Part shown: positions 11,491-22,226 of the stretch, piece by piece
How positions within the stretch are numbered: position 1 is the stretch's first letter
How the letters are laid out: every line of letters starts with the position of its first letter
Assembly: GCA_038373865.1 (NCBI GenBank)
Contig: JAXGGA010002370.1
Location: 1 to 64,000 of the forward strand
Direction of reading: 5' to 3'
Origin: Uloborus plumipes
Taxonomy: Eukaryota > Arthropoda > Arachnida > Araneae > Uloboridae
Length of the DNA stretch: 64,000 nt
Notes under the pieces: generated by a model
The model's database searches: none
Seen by the model: only the letters and a program-made list of their open reading frames with translations
What the model was told of the DNA's origin: nothing
Position numbers and translations under genes: made by a program

Positions 11491-11532
<42 letters not shown>

Positions 11533-12745
11533 TGTCTGTGTGTGAGTCTGTATGTGTGTGACCAGTTTTTGTGGCCGCGCTAGAGCAAAAACTACTGCAT
11601 GAAATCGAACAAAAATTTTTTCACATATGCACCACCATGTGAACTGGTGCACCTGACTTTGTTTAGCGAATTCCTCCAAGGGGGGTGGAGCAATCGCACG
11701 TGTTCTGCGCGTGGGTGATTGCTATATCTCAGGAAGTAACCGGCGGAATAAAACGAAAATTGGTCCATAGATAGACCCTACCGAGTACAGGTGCTGATTC
11801 AATTTGCGTGTCAATATCTCGAAGGGGGGTGGAGCAATCGCACGTGTTCTGCGCGTGGGTGATTGCTATATCTCAGGAAGTAACAAGCGGAATCAAACGA
11901 AAATTGGTCCATAGATAGACCCTATAGAGTACAGGTGCTGATTCAATTTGTGTGTCAGTATCTTGAAGGGGGGTGGAGAAATCGCACGTGTTCTGCGCGG
12001 GGGTGATTGCTATATCTCAGGAAGTAACAGGCGGAATCAAACGAAAATTGGTCCATAGGTAGACCCTATTGAGTACAATCGCTGATTCAATTTGTTTGTC
12101 AATATCTCGAAGGGGGGTGGAGCAATCGCACGTGTTCTGCACGAGGGTGACTGCTATATCTCAGGAAGTAACCGGCGAAATCAAACGAAAATTGGTCCAT
12201 AGGTAGACCCTATTGAGTACAGGTGCTGATTCAATTTGTGTGTCAATATCTCAAATGGGGGTGGAGCAATCAAAAGTGCTTATTTTGTCATTGCACCTAC
12301 TGTATCTCGGGAAATATTGCTGCGATTTGAATGAAATTTGGAATAACACTAACCCAATATGGAAGCAAGCATCGATTAAATTTTGGCGCCAATCGCCCCA
12401 GGGGGAGGGTGGGGTGATTTTTGCGCTTAGTCAACAATGCGAAAAATTAATTCATTAAAAAATCGCTTTCACGCTATTTAATTATCAAAACAGCTGAAAA
12501 CTTTCAATGATTTGAAATTTTTAACTGTTGCCAATTTCTTTTTACTAACAAATAAAATGTTTGCAATTAATCTAAACAAGGCTTTTGCAATGATTTCCAA
12601 TTTCGCTCATTGATTCTGCATTTGCAGGGCTATTACGATAATTGGGAAATTGTAGCTGTCTCCAATTACTTGGGCGAGTACGTATTTTATTTTGTAACCG
12701 GAATTCATAAGATAGATATAGAAGAAAGTTTCGTGACGGCCACGA
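11362..12745 (+). repeat. Dispersed arthropod repeat with (TG)n and a 144-bp tandem array
   Basis: The left end is a palindrome, ACTTTCTTCTATAT CTATT ATATAGAAGAAAGT. Then come TTTTGACGGATTTGCACG, GTCCATTTCGACCATTTTTG and a (TG)n tract at about 11494-11560. An array follows in which GGGGGTGGAG recurs at 11681, 11825, 11969, 12113 and 12257, exactly 144 bp apart. The block closes with TAGATATAGAAGAAAGTTTC near 12713. I recognise the leader as a very common repeat of arthropod genomes but cannot assign it to a transposon class. The minus-strand frame over it, rich in Thr-His, is an artefact. Confidence 0.7.
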
Positions 12746-13019
12746 CAGCTAGTTAATTCACAGCTTTGTTTTTTTCAATGTCCATTGGTGTAATTTTTCT
12801 TGATTTCAATCAATCTCTTTGATAAGGTTCCTGAATTCATGAAACAAACGGTCCTATTTGAGGGTCAAGCCAAATTAAAAGAGAGGGGCGGCGGAAGGGA
12901 TGCTTTTTAAGGTTATTCCTTCAGAGAAATACTCAAGTCTAAACCGGTTTGTCAAGTATTTTAATTGTCATTACCGAATATTCACAACAATTCAACAAAA
13001 GGTCAAAAATGATTAAACT
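12746..13019. other. Intron sequence
   Basis: No feature recognised apart from a purine-rich patch near 12880. Confidence 0.4.
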
Positions 13020-13160
13020 GCAGTCGTATTCTCCAGCCGACTTAAACCTCGATCAGACAACCAAACCGCTGGTTGAAGCCTGCTTCTGTTAATAAGAAGG
13101 CTTCAATCACAGAGATTCGGATGTCTGATAGAGGCTCAAACTAACTGATGAATACGACCG
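13020..13160. mobile_element. Hairpin-like short MITE
   Basis: The left half CAGTCGTATTCTCCAGCC then ACCTCGATCAGACAACC is inverted in the right half as TGTCTGATAGAGGCTC and GAATACGACCG. In the centre GAAGCCTGCTTCTG faces AAGAAGGCTTC. About 140 bp can fold into one long imperfect stem. No target duplication is evident. Confidence 0.55.
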
Positions 13161-14376
13161 CCTCGTCCCGAAAACTTGAGGAAGGAGTTGAAGTACCCTG
13201 TATTTAAACTTATACTATAATCTCACACTCTCATCTCCCTAAATTCTCTTGAGGCCCTTTTGTAATATTTTAATCATTATTAAAATGAAATTGTGTGTCT
13301 ACGTAATAACTACTCTAGCATGTTATACCTGACTGAATAACAGTAAGAGGGTATTTTAATCGAGCACCCGAATTTTATTGTCGATTCATTCAACGATACT
13401 CGACGCAAAATATTTCTTTTGACGCAGCCTACTTTGGAAATAACCACGGCATATACGCGTGATTCAGAATTCATCATGAATTTTTTATTTGGAGGTAGCA
13501 AGAATAAAAGGATATGTCACATAGGAAAAAATGGACGCATATGCCATGTATAAGAAAAATAACCGTAGTTCAAATGATGAGAAGAGCACATAAAAAGGAA
13601 GCGGTGAGGAAAAAAAACATTGTCTGGACTCTGACAAGTAACATTTCTTTGCATCGTTTGTACATATCTACAAGAAGTGATCGAACTGTCCACCATGTGC
13701 TATAGGTATATAGTCTCAGGCATGCCTCAGAACGGCATTGTACGTGCATGGAAACAACTGGAACTTCTGGAATATGGTTGGCATTTCTCCTACCGCACCG
13801 TAAGTTACATGCATATCTCAAGTTTATTCCATGTATACCGGTTCATATTACATCTGCAAAATCATCTTGTCGAATGACTGCACGTGTCAAATAGCTGTGC
13901 CCTCTAACCATTATGAGTTTGCGCCCATGCTGTCCTATGTGAAACGTCCCTCTTTTCCTACTTAATACCACTTATTAATGGTGAATTTTGAATCTCCCTG
14001 CATAGTATATCACAATATTTGGTCATTTTTTATTTTATAAATTCTTGATTTTGTGAATGATTTTAGTGGTCTCAAAGACTTCTCAAAGTTGAGTGTCAAT
14101 TTCATTCAGTTCAACAAAAGTGATTAATTAAATATTTGTATAGAATTATAGCTATTCAGAAAAAGAACGTTTAATCTACACGTATTACTCTTTAAATAAC
14201 TGTTTGGAGCTTAGATGATAATGTATTGACATGAAAATGAAAATAATTGACTATTAATATCGAAATAACCATGTTAAATTACGCAGATCTACATTTAAAT
14301 TCATAATTATAAGCATCTGAAAGAAATTTCCAAAATATTAGAATATAAATTATATATTACGAACACTTGTACTTAC
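13161..14376. other. Intron sequence, no assigned gene
   Basis: The part from 13500 to 13880 is less AT-rich and is open in overlapping frames on both strands, but I recognise no domain in any of them. It may be a decayed insertion. The remainder is ordinary AT-rich intron. Confidence 0.4.
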
Positions 14377-14445
14377 AGTGTTTTGAGGGAAAGAATCTGG
14401 AATGCTGAATCAGGAACCGAATCAAGCGTATTACTTGCCAAATTT
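14377..14445 (-). CDS. LRR exon 2 of LGR-type receptor gene (69 bp)
   Basis: The exon reads NLASNTLDSVPDSAFQ then ILSLKT, with acceptor TTTAAATAG at 14446 and donor GTAAGTAC below 14377. It is 69 bp where the other four are 72 bp, so this repeat is one residue short. The missing residue falls in the C-terminal half between AFQ and LSL, where LRR length commonly varies. Phase 2 is kept on both sides. Its start resembles LRR exon 4 (NLASN, then a V/I-P-D core). Confidence 0.85.
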
Positions 14446-14769
14446 CTATTTAAAAAGAAGTGAAAGAGAGAACTATGAGTCAACCTTACTCCACTTAATT
14501 TATTTAATTCAAGCTAATATTTGGAAGGAGAAGCTATTGATTCCTCCTCCAGGTATTAGCTTATTTAAAATAAATCAAGAAAAAATATAAATAAATAACC
14601 ATTTTTAAATAACATTTTTGCATAAGTTACTGGCAAACATGGTCAACGGCAGGGGGTTGCAAGAATGGTGCATTTGCAACCCCTGGCTTTTGAAAAAAGA
14701 ATAATATAATAGTTAAAAATATGCATACATATTGATATCTTTAATAGAAAAAATACATGCATCTCGAAG
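14446..14769. other. Intron sequence
   Basis: AT-rich start of the 9.36-kb intron between LRR exons 1 and 2. A short inverted pair GGGGGTTGCAAG / TTGCAACCCC lies at 14651-14681. Confidence 0.4.
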
Positions 14770-15545
14770 CGATGCTCAGAAATAATCAGTGACCCGTTTA
14801 CTACCTAAATACAATGTTTTATGGTCGTTTGAGAGTGGGAAATATTTTTTAAAAAAATCTGAAAATGAATCATCTGAATCAAATACATGGAGGTGCAAAA
14901 CTTTGAAGAGCAATATCTCAGTTTGAAGTCGTCTGCTGAAACGATTTTTGCGACGGCAGAATACGCGAACGAACGTACAGAAAGACGTTGCTATAAAACT
15001 TGTCAAAATAGTCTCCTAGATGCTGAAACTATATTTTTCAGCTACAGTCTTCCTTTATTACCTAAATACAATGTTTTATGGTCATTTGAGAATGGGAAAT
15101 ATTTAAAAAAAAATCTGAAAATGAATCATCTGAATCAAATACATGGAGGTGCAAAACTTTGAAGAGCAATATCTCAGTTTGAAGTCGTCTGCTGAAACGA
15201 CTTTTGCGACGGCAGAATATGCGAACGAACATACGGAAAGACGTTGCAATAAAACTTGTCAAAATAGTCTCCTAGATGCTGAAACTATATTTTTCAGCTA
15301 CAGTCTTCCTTTACTACCTAAATACAATGTTTTATGGTCGTTTGAGAGTGGGAAATATTTTTTAAAAAATTCTGAAAATGAATCATCTGAATCAAATACA
15401 TGGAGGTGCAAAACTTTGAAGAGCAATATCTCAGTTTGAGGTCGTCTGCTAAAACGACTTTTGCGACGGCAAAATCGTCTACGGCGAATCTCCTAGATGC
15501 TCAATCTATATTTTCCAGCTACAGTCTTCCTTTACTTCCTAAACA
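14770..15545. repeat. Satellite array A, three copies of about 256 bp
   Basis: The landmark ACAATGTTTTATGGTC occurs at 14811, 15068 and 15324. Each unit runs through GAAAATGAATCATCTGAATC, GGAGGTGCAAAACTTTG, CAATATCTCAGTTTGA and GTCGTCTGCTGAAACGA, and ends in GCTGAAACTATATTTTTCAG. The last copy is truncated and diverged. Roughly half of the unit is homologous to array B at 15760-16530, so both descend from one satellite. Confidence 0.85.
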
Positions 15546-15759
15546 CATGCGTTAAACGAAGATATTAGTAAACGCGTAACATTTTTTGTAACTAATTTAC
15601 AATCATTTTATAAGAAACTTTCTGTATTCATTTCTAATAACTATTAGATATAAGGAATAAGGATAACATTTTAGATTATTATCTTTAGTTAGCTCGAGAT
15701 CATTTGGTTTTATTTTTGTGGCGCACCTTTTCGTTGCTGATGGGGTTTGCTAAACATCC
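15546..15759. other. Spacer between the two satellite arrays
   Basis: About 210 bp of AT-rich sequence unrelated to either monomer as far as I can see. Confidence 0.5.
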
Positions 15760-16530
15760 CGAGCTAGTATTACTGCAGTGCTAAGCACAAAAGTCATAAC
15801 TGCACTTATTAACAAAATTGAGTTATGGCCACCAAGTGGCCATTTGTGACGTATATTAACTAAATGCAAAGCTGTACGGTCATTTGAGGACGGGAAATAT
15901 TTTTTAAAAAAATCTGAAAAAGTTTCATCTGAATCAAATTCATGGAGGCGCAAAACTTTAAAGAGTGATATCTCAGTTTGAGCTCGACTGCAGATACCAC
16001 GTTTGGGCTTAGCGCGGCAGTATACTGCCATGCTAAGCAGAAAAGTGGTATCTGCACTTTTTAACAAAATTGAGTTATCGTCACCAGGTGGCTCTTTGTG
16101 ACGTCTTTTGCCTAAATACAGAGTTTTATGGTTATTTGAAAACGGGAAATATATTTTTAAAAATTTTGAAAAAGTATTATTTGGATTGAATACATGGAGG
16201 CGCAAAACTTTAAAGAGTGATATCTCAGTTTGAGCTCGACTGCAGATGCCACTTTTGCGCTTAGCACGGCAGTATACTGCCGTGCTAAGCACAAAAGTGG
16301 TATCTGCACTTTTCAACAAAATTGAGTTATCGTCACCAGGTGGCTCTTTGTGACGTATTTTGCCTAAATACAAAGTTTTATGGTTATTTAAAAACGGGAA
16401 ATATTTTTTAAAAAATTTTTGAAAAAGTATCATTTGGATCGAATACATGGTGGATCAAAACTTTAAAGAGTAATATCCCAGTTTGAGCTCGACTGCAGAT
16501 ACCACTTTTGCGCTTAGCACGGCAGTATAG
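15760..16530. repeat. Satellite array B, three copies of 252 bp with a palindrome in each
   Basis: TAAAT landmarks before the GTTTTATGGTTATTT block lie at 15861, 16113 and 16365, spaced exactly 252 bp. Each monomer contains a near-perfect 66-bp palindrome centred on CGGCAGTATACTGCCG, with outer arms GCAGATACCACTTTTG and CAAAAGTGGTATCTGC (about 15993-16058 and 16243-16308). Because 252 is divisible by three, one minus-strand frame stays open for 232 codons over 15750-16448 as an 84-residue repeat. I regard that frame as fortuitous. Confidence 0.85.
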
Positions 16531-17310
16531 CTCTTTTTTTTAATTTCTTCTTTCAAAAAAATGATGTGAGAAAATCTTCATTCTAAACGACTCCCTAGAG
16601 CGAACCATTTTTGCGCGTTTTTTATGTGTTTTTCGTTTTTGCACTTCTATTAGGCTTTTTACGTGATGTTTTTTGATTTATGCATAACTCTGTGCGCGTT
16701 GGGACAAGAAAAGCGCTTATAAAGCTGTAAATTCGTATAAATGTGAATCGCTATCCATGCTGAATACTTTGTTTCCATGTTTTCTATTTGTTTTTATTGT
16801 GAAAATCATTCTTCTGAGCTTTTTTTGATATCCGGAAAGCTTCTCATGATGTTAAAAAGAATTCAAAAATCCAGTCAACGTTTTCACAAATACGTTGATT
16901 TCCCAAAAGTCTGAAAACTTTTTTTTCCCTTTTTTATCTTCTTTCTTTCACATAAAGCATCGACTGAGATTTCCCTAGCTCTGCCAATAGATTCGTTCGT
17001 CTTTTGTCTTCGCGTATTTTGCTGAATTTTTAAGTACATTAGAGTTAGAAAAAAGATGACAGCTATTACATAAAATACAAGCTCAGAGACACCAGCGCTA
17101 ATTATTCAAGTATTAATTTCCCATGGATATTATTTTGTTAAAAATTTTTATTACCCCATTTGAAATAAATAGCGCAATCTCAATTTCTATATTATAAGTC
17201 GATTTCTATGTCTCAGTAGAAAAAGGTTGCTGCACTCGTATAATTAATTTACGTACCATTAGTGTGTAAAAGAAAATACAGATAGATTCATGTAATCTCG
17301 AACATGATTA
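16531..17310. other. Intron sequence, no recognised feature
   Basis: AT-rich, with pyrimidine-rich patches. No repeat unit, exon or transposon end seen. Confidence 0.45.
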
Positions 17311-18165
17311 TTTGACGATATTCAATACTTTTAAAGAAAAGTTGTTTAGAAATAATTTCTCGTATGATTTCATTCGGTTTTGTTACAAACACATCCCCTT
17401 TTAATTGATTTATAAGATTGTTGCGTGAGAGTTGACTTATAACATGAGTAATTATTGAATTCATGAAAACATTTTTCAATGAGCTGTATTAACATAAGCT
17501 TGGGTTTGTTCCAATAAACGGGATATGAAACGAAGTCGAGATGTTAAGGGTCAACTATAATAGTTAATGTTTACCTTATTTGACTTTTGGCTCCAATGTT
17601 TGCTTTATTTGACGAAATTCAATACTTTTAAAGAAAAGCTGTTTAGCAATAATTTCTTGCATGATTTCATTCGGTTTTGTTACAAACACAGCCCCTTTTA
17701 ATTGATTTATAAGATTGTTGCGTGAGAGTTGACTTATAACATGAGTAATTATTGAATTCATGAAAACATTTTTAAATGAGCTGTATTAACATAAGCTTGG
17801 GTTTGTTCCAATAAACGGGATATGAAACGAAGTCGAGATGTTAAGGGTCAACTATAATAGTTAATGTTTACCTTATTTGACTTTTGGCTTCAATGTTTGC
17901 TTTATTTGACGAAATTCAATACTTTTAAAGAAAAGCTGTTTAGCAATAATTTCTTGCATGATTTCATTCAGTTTTGTTACAAACACATCCCCTTTTAATT
18001 GATTTATAAGATCGTTGCGTGAGAGTTGACTTTAACATGAGTAATTATTGAATTAATGAAAACATTTTTCAATGAGCTGTATTAACATAAGCTTGGGTTT
18101 GTTCTAATAAACGGGATATGAAACGAAGTCGAGATGTTAAGGGTCAACTATAATAGTTAAAAACT
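17311..18165. repeat. Tandem array, three copies of a 297-bp unit
   Basis: TTCAATACTTTTAAAGAAAA begins at 17321, 17618 and 17915, a constant 297 bp. Each unit also has GTTGCGTGAGAGTTGACTT, AAGCTTGGGTTTGTTC and GTCGAGATGTTAAGGGTCAA. Copies are about 95 percent identical, so the amplification is recent. The 63-residue and shorter minus-strand frames repeat with the unit and carry no known domain. Confidence 0.9.
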
Positions 18166-19082
18166 TTTCTTTCTAGAAATCAGGTTTACATTTACTGTTT
18201 ATGAATGAGTTTTTCAAAAGCATTTTTTTTAAATATAGTTGAGCTGTGATAATCTTCCAGCTTAAAAATTGCAAATTAATAGAGAAGGAAAAAAAGAAAC
18301 AGCCAAATCTAAAATTAAGATTATGTTTACATTACTTTTCGAATACAGGCTCTAAAATACGAGAGCCCTTTAAAAAAAGCATTAGTTAGCAAGTTAAATA
18401 TTTTTTATATAAGGAAACAAGCATTACTACCGACAAGATAACTAGAAATAAACTATTTATTGTTTAGCAAAAAAAAATTCTAACTTTCAGTTACCGAGTA
18501 TGAAAAATAAGTTTAAGTGAACAATTTTCAGCTTAAATGTCAATGACAAAAAGTAATTTACAAGTAAATAGAAGATCAGACGGCAGTTTTTGCAGCAAAA
18601 GGGAAACTGATAAAGCGTCTATGAGCTAGGAACATCTGTCAAGTGGCCAATGCTATCACTCCAGCGACATATATAACTGATATGCTCAAGACGCATTAAT
18701 ATCAGTCAGCGGTTTGCACCCAGGTCAATAAAGTCAACCTTTATTGTGATATCTATTCAAATACAAGGTAAAGAAAAGCAAATGCGATGGGTTTTATGTA
18801 ACTTGAAGCTGAAATTGCTTTGTGAAGTATTTAAGCTTAAGAAAGTCATATATAGTTTTATATACCATTATGTATAAGGTCTTTTGAAGGAATAAGATAA
18901 TTTATTTTTCAAAGATTTGTTATTTCTTTTTTATTTTTTTTTATCTCAGCGCAATTCACATGGGCGTTCAAAAGAGCTCAATTCCAATGCTTGCTTTATA
19001 ATTTATCTAAATTTTTATATTTCTTTTGTCTAAAATCTGCTTTAAAGGTGCAGAGTAAATTTTTGCTGGAAAAAACTTTTCA
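18166..19082. other. Intron sequence; weak LTR-like segment
   Basis: Between about 18630 and 18760 there is a TATATAA-like box, CAGTCAGCGG, an AATAAA signal and TTTATTGTGATA in the order found in a solo LTR. I could not define its borders, so this is only a suspicion. The rest is AT-rich intron. Confidence 0.3.
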
Positions 19083-19084
19083 TA

Positions 19085-20505
19085 CACTGTTCGACATTGA
19101 AAATGCAACACCAAGAAGGAGTGGTCAGAAATTGATGAAATTTGGTAAGAAGACAGAGACAGCATGGAACAATAAGTGATATTTATTTCAAAATAAATAA
19201 GCAAAATTTAGAGCAAGGACGGCGTCGGCTCAGTAAGAAGTAGGACCACCGCGGACAGCGATGCACGAAAAAACACGTCTAGGCATGGAGTCAATAAGCC
19301 TGCGGATGGTGTCCTGAGGGATGGCACTCCATTCCCTTTCAACCATTTGCCACAGTTCGTCCTTTGAACGAGGCAGTGGCAGGTTCTGCAAACGGCGTCC
19401 AATCACGTCCCACACATGTTCGATTGGTGACAAGTCAGGAGAGTATGGTGGCCAGGAAAGCATCTGTACACCTCGTAGAGCATGTTGGCTGATTCGAGCA
19501 CTGTGAGGCCGGGCGTTATCCTGTTGAAAAATTGCATTTGGCAGACCCTGAAGGTAGGGGATTGCCACCGGCCGCAGTACATTATCTACATATCGTTGGG
19601 CCGTCATAGTGCCCCGAATACGAACTAGAGGTGATACGGAATTGTATGCAATAGCGCCCCAAACCATTATGCCACGTTGTCGCGCTGTGGGGCGTTCCAC
19701 AGTTACTGCCGGATTCGATCTTTCTCCACGTCGACGCCACACACGTATGCGATGACTATCGCTGGACAAACAGAAGCGGGATTCATCTGAGAACACTACG
19801 GTTTGCCATTCTGCCATCCACGTCGCTCTGGTCCGGCACCATTCCAAACGTTGGAGTCTGTGCTGTGAGGTCAATGGCAGTCTTCTTAGCGGGCGCCGTG
19901 ATTGCAGGCCACGTGCAACCAGTAGACGGGAAATGGTTCTGGTCGACACAGGAACATCCAGGGTACCTGGCACGTGCTGCAGAATCGACGTACAAGTGAC
20001 TTGCGGGTCCGCCACAGCTTGTCGGTGAATCCGTCGATCCAAGCGGTCTGACGTCACTCTGGCTGCACCTGCACCCCTTCAATGTGGCTACATTTCCTCT
20101 TTCCAACTATCTCCGACACAGCCGATGCACAGTGCTTGCATCCATGTGGGTATCAGCTGCAATTTGACGTATGGACCAACCTCCCCTTCTCAGTCCGATC
20201 ACCATACCCCTTGTAAAGTCGTCTATATGCTGGAAGTGTCTTCGTTGAGGACGGCATGGCATTTCCTCCTATCACACGTATCCTTCGAGACAAAAACTAA
20301 ATTTCTCCGATAATTAATCTGGCAGAAAAACCAACATGAACATAGCCCACTTTTCAGCTTCATTCTCTTATATCTTACTTCACGTGCGTCGGAGAGCTGT
20401 GCATTTCATATCATTTGCATAACTCAGTGACGTGCGTCTACGGTAAAATTTACATGAATTTCTGACCACTCCTTCTTGGTGTTGTATTTTCAATGTCGAG
20501 CAGTG
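19085..20505 (-). mobile_element. Tc1-like transposon 1, complete ends, dead
   Basis: The 1421-bp element is bounded by TA dinucleotides (19083-19084, 20506-20507). It has about 53-bp terminal inverted repeats beginning CACTGTTCGACATTGAAAAT on the left and, inverted, CACTGCTCGACATTGAAAAT on the right, continuing through CACCAAGAAGGAGTGGTCAG. The TA target, CA start, size and transposase all fit the Tc1 branch of Tc1/mariner. The termini are nearly identical, so the element is young, yet its transposase gene is broken. Confidence 0.92.
19230..20262 (-). pseudogene. Tc1-like transposase, frameshifted with one early stop
   Basis: Translation would start at 20262 with a helix-turn-helix region (GMVIGLRRGGWSIRQIAAD). 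It is cut by an in-frame TAG at 20107-20109 and then by a one-base frameshift near 20070. From 20057 to 19230 the frame is open for 275 residues and carries the DDE catalytic core: VVFSDESRFCL (first Asp), IFQQDNARPH (second Asp) and SPDLSPIEHVW (Glu). I count 32 residues between the second Asp and the Glu, against 34 in canonical Tc1. The GIMVWGAI motif is also present. Intact, it would cut and paste the element at TA sites in the nucleus, but the stop and frameshift make this copy non-functional. It is unrelated to the host gene, lying in its intron on the same strand. Confidence 0.9.
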
Positions 20506-20507
20506 TA

Positions 20508-20784
20508 TAAATAAATATAGTTAAGGTACTTTGACCTTTGGAGGACCAAGGAGCATATGCGTAAAAAATTCACATTATAAATCATTGAATAAAAATACAT
20601 TAAGTATTGAGGTTGGTTATGGTAAGTGGGCCCCCTTTTTAGAACAATTCGTTTTTGAAGCCTTATACAAAAGTTCTAAAGCGAAACAGCTTAAATTTTT
20701 TACTTATTTTGTCTTGGACATATGAGCTATCTACTCCCATTTAAATGTGTATGACAGAAAATTATAAAGCGGAATACAAAACAA
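20508..20784. other. Spacer between two Tc1-like elements
   Basis: About 280 bp of ordinary AT-rich sequence. Confidence 0.5.
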
Positions 20785-21026
20785 TTACACTGGCGAAAAA
20801 AAATTCCCAACACCAAGAAAGACTTGTGTTAGATAAACGAAATTTGGTAGGCGTGTTTATACAACTGAAAGATGATATCGATTGAAATTTCGTGTTCCGC
20901 GCATAAGTGTGGCGCAGCTGGCGTCACTCAGAACATGCAAATAAGGCTTGTTTTAAAAGCGTGTTGTGAAGCTCGTGTGTATTATTTTTCCGTGAAATTG
21001 GACAAATTGCGTTCATTTTAGCCAGG

Positions 21027-22022
21027 AATGCCTTTTAAGAAGACGAAGAAGCCATTATCAACAGCTCACCGAGTTTAAACGAGGTCGTACAAATTGGCTA
21101 CGAGAAGGTGGATTTTCATTTCGCGATATTGCAGAAAGACTTGGGTGGGAATGTTTCCACCATGCATGATTATTGGAAGCTATGGGCAAGGGAGGGTACT
21201 ACCTCAAGAAGATCGAGTTCCGAGCTGCCACGTGGCACGACTGAGAAGGAAGATCGCCGAATCTTGCATACGGCTGTGGCGCATCGTACTGCATCTGCGG
21301 CTGACATTCGAGCTGCAGTTGGCACCGTCGTGAACCAAGGAACGGTAAGAAACTGTTTACTTCAAGGACAGCTCCGAGCCAGGCAGCCTGTAGCCGATAT
21401 TCCATCGACTGCAAACCATTGCCTTTTCCGACGGCAGTGGTGCCACGACAGAGCTCACTGGAGGTCGGAGTGGAGATCTGTTGTAATTTTTGATGAACAC
21501 AGATTCTGCCTTAGTGCCAATGGTGGCTGTATATTGGTCAGAAGGAGGCCAGGGGACCGCTTGCATCCAAGCGGTCTACGGCCTAGGCACACGAGACTCA
21601 CACCTGGAGTTATGGTCTCTTGAGCAATTTCCTACGACAGCAGGGGAATTCTTCTGGTTATCCCAAACTCACTGACTGAAAATTTGTCGTCAGTCTGTTA
21701 ATTTAACCAGTAGTACAGCCCTTCATGAGTAGCATTCAAGGGGGCGTTTTCCAACCGGAAAACTCTCGCCCTCACATCGCTGCTGTAACGCAATGTGCTC
21801 TACTACCTGGTGATTTTGCAGGTCATGTTACCATGACCTGCAAAATCACCAGATCTGTCTCCAATTGATAACGTATGGGATATCATGGGATGACACCTCG
21901 AGCATCATCCACAGTCAGCAATGACGGTCCTAGTATTGACACAGCAAGTGCAACAAGCATGGAACTCCATACCAGAAAGTGACATTCGGCACCTGTATGA
22001 CATAATGCATGCACGCTTGTAG
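21027..22022 (+). pseudogene. Tc1-like transposase, multiply broken
   Basis: The homology runs through SHYQQLTEFKRGR and LREGGFSFRDIAERLG (helix-turn-helix), then after a frameshift NVSTMHDYW and TTEKEDRRILHTAVAHRTAS. WCHDRAHWRSEWRSVV follows, with a catalytic block reading IFDEHRFCL where SDESRF is usual. The Trp of the MVWGAI motif is a TGA near 21621. Further on, SPDLSPI is followed by Asp where the catalytic Glu is expected, and HLYDIMHARL ends the protein. The segment around the second catalytic Asp is scrambled, with a 46-bp palindrome at 21807-21852. The copy cannot be functional. Confidence 0.85.
21807..21852. repeat. Perfect 21-bp-arm palindrome inside transposase remnant
   Basis: The left arm at 21807-21827 is CTGGTGATTTTGCAGGTCAT plus G, the spacer is TTAC, and 21832-21852 is its exact inverse. 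The right arm corresponds to the conserved PAKSPD coding region. The left arm sits where the protein should read a different sequence (usually QSVDMLPW), so the left arm looks like an inverted copy of the right. Confidence 0.9.
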
Positions 22023-22226
22023 GCTTGCCTTCAAAATTCTGGAGGTTACACCCTCTATTAAATTAACATAATTTCACATTTGCACAGCATTTTCTTGAGC
22101 TTAAATTAGCCAGTGATCTTGTACATTTAATCAATTAAACATGTTAACTAGACAATTGCATTACCCAAATTTCATTACTCTACGGCAATTTTTTCTTGGT
22201 GTTGGGATTTTTTTTCCACCAGTGTA

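Larger units (their letters stand above)
20787..22224 (+). mobile_element. Tc1-like transposon 2, complete ends, degenerate
   Basis: The 1438-bp element is flanked by TA (20785-20786, 22225-22226). Its terminal repeats are CACTGGCGAAAAAAAATTCC and, inverted from the right, CACTGGTGGAAAAAAAATCC, both continuing with CAACACCAAGAAA. It belongs to a different Tc1 lineage from the neighbour at 19085, in the opposite coding orientation. Several stops and frameshifts in the transposase indicate greater age. Confidence 0.9.

Noticed and set aside
11362..11679. 105-codon minus-strand frame rich in Thr-His
   Set aside because: It lies on the (TG)n tract of a dispersed repeat; similar frames recur wherever that repeat occurs and imply no gene.
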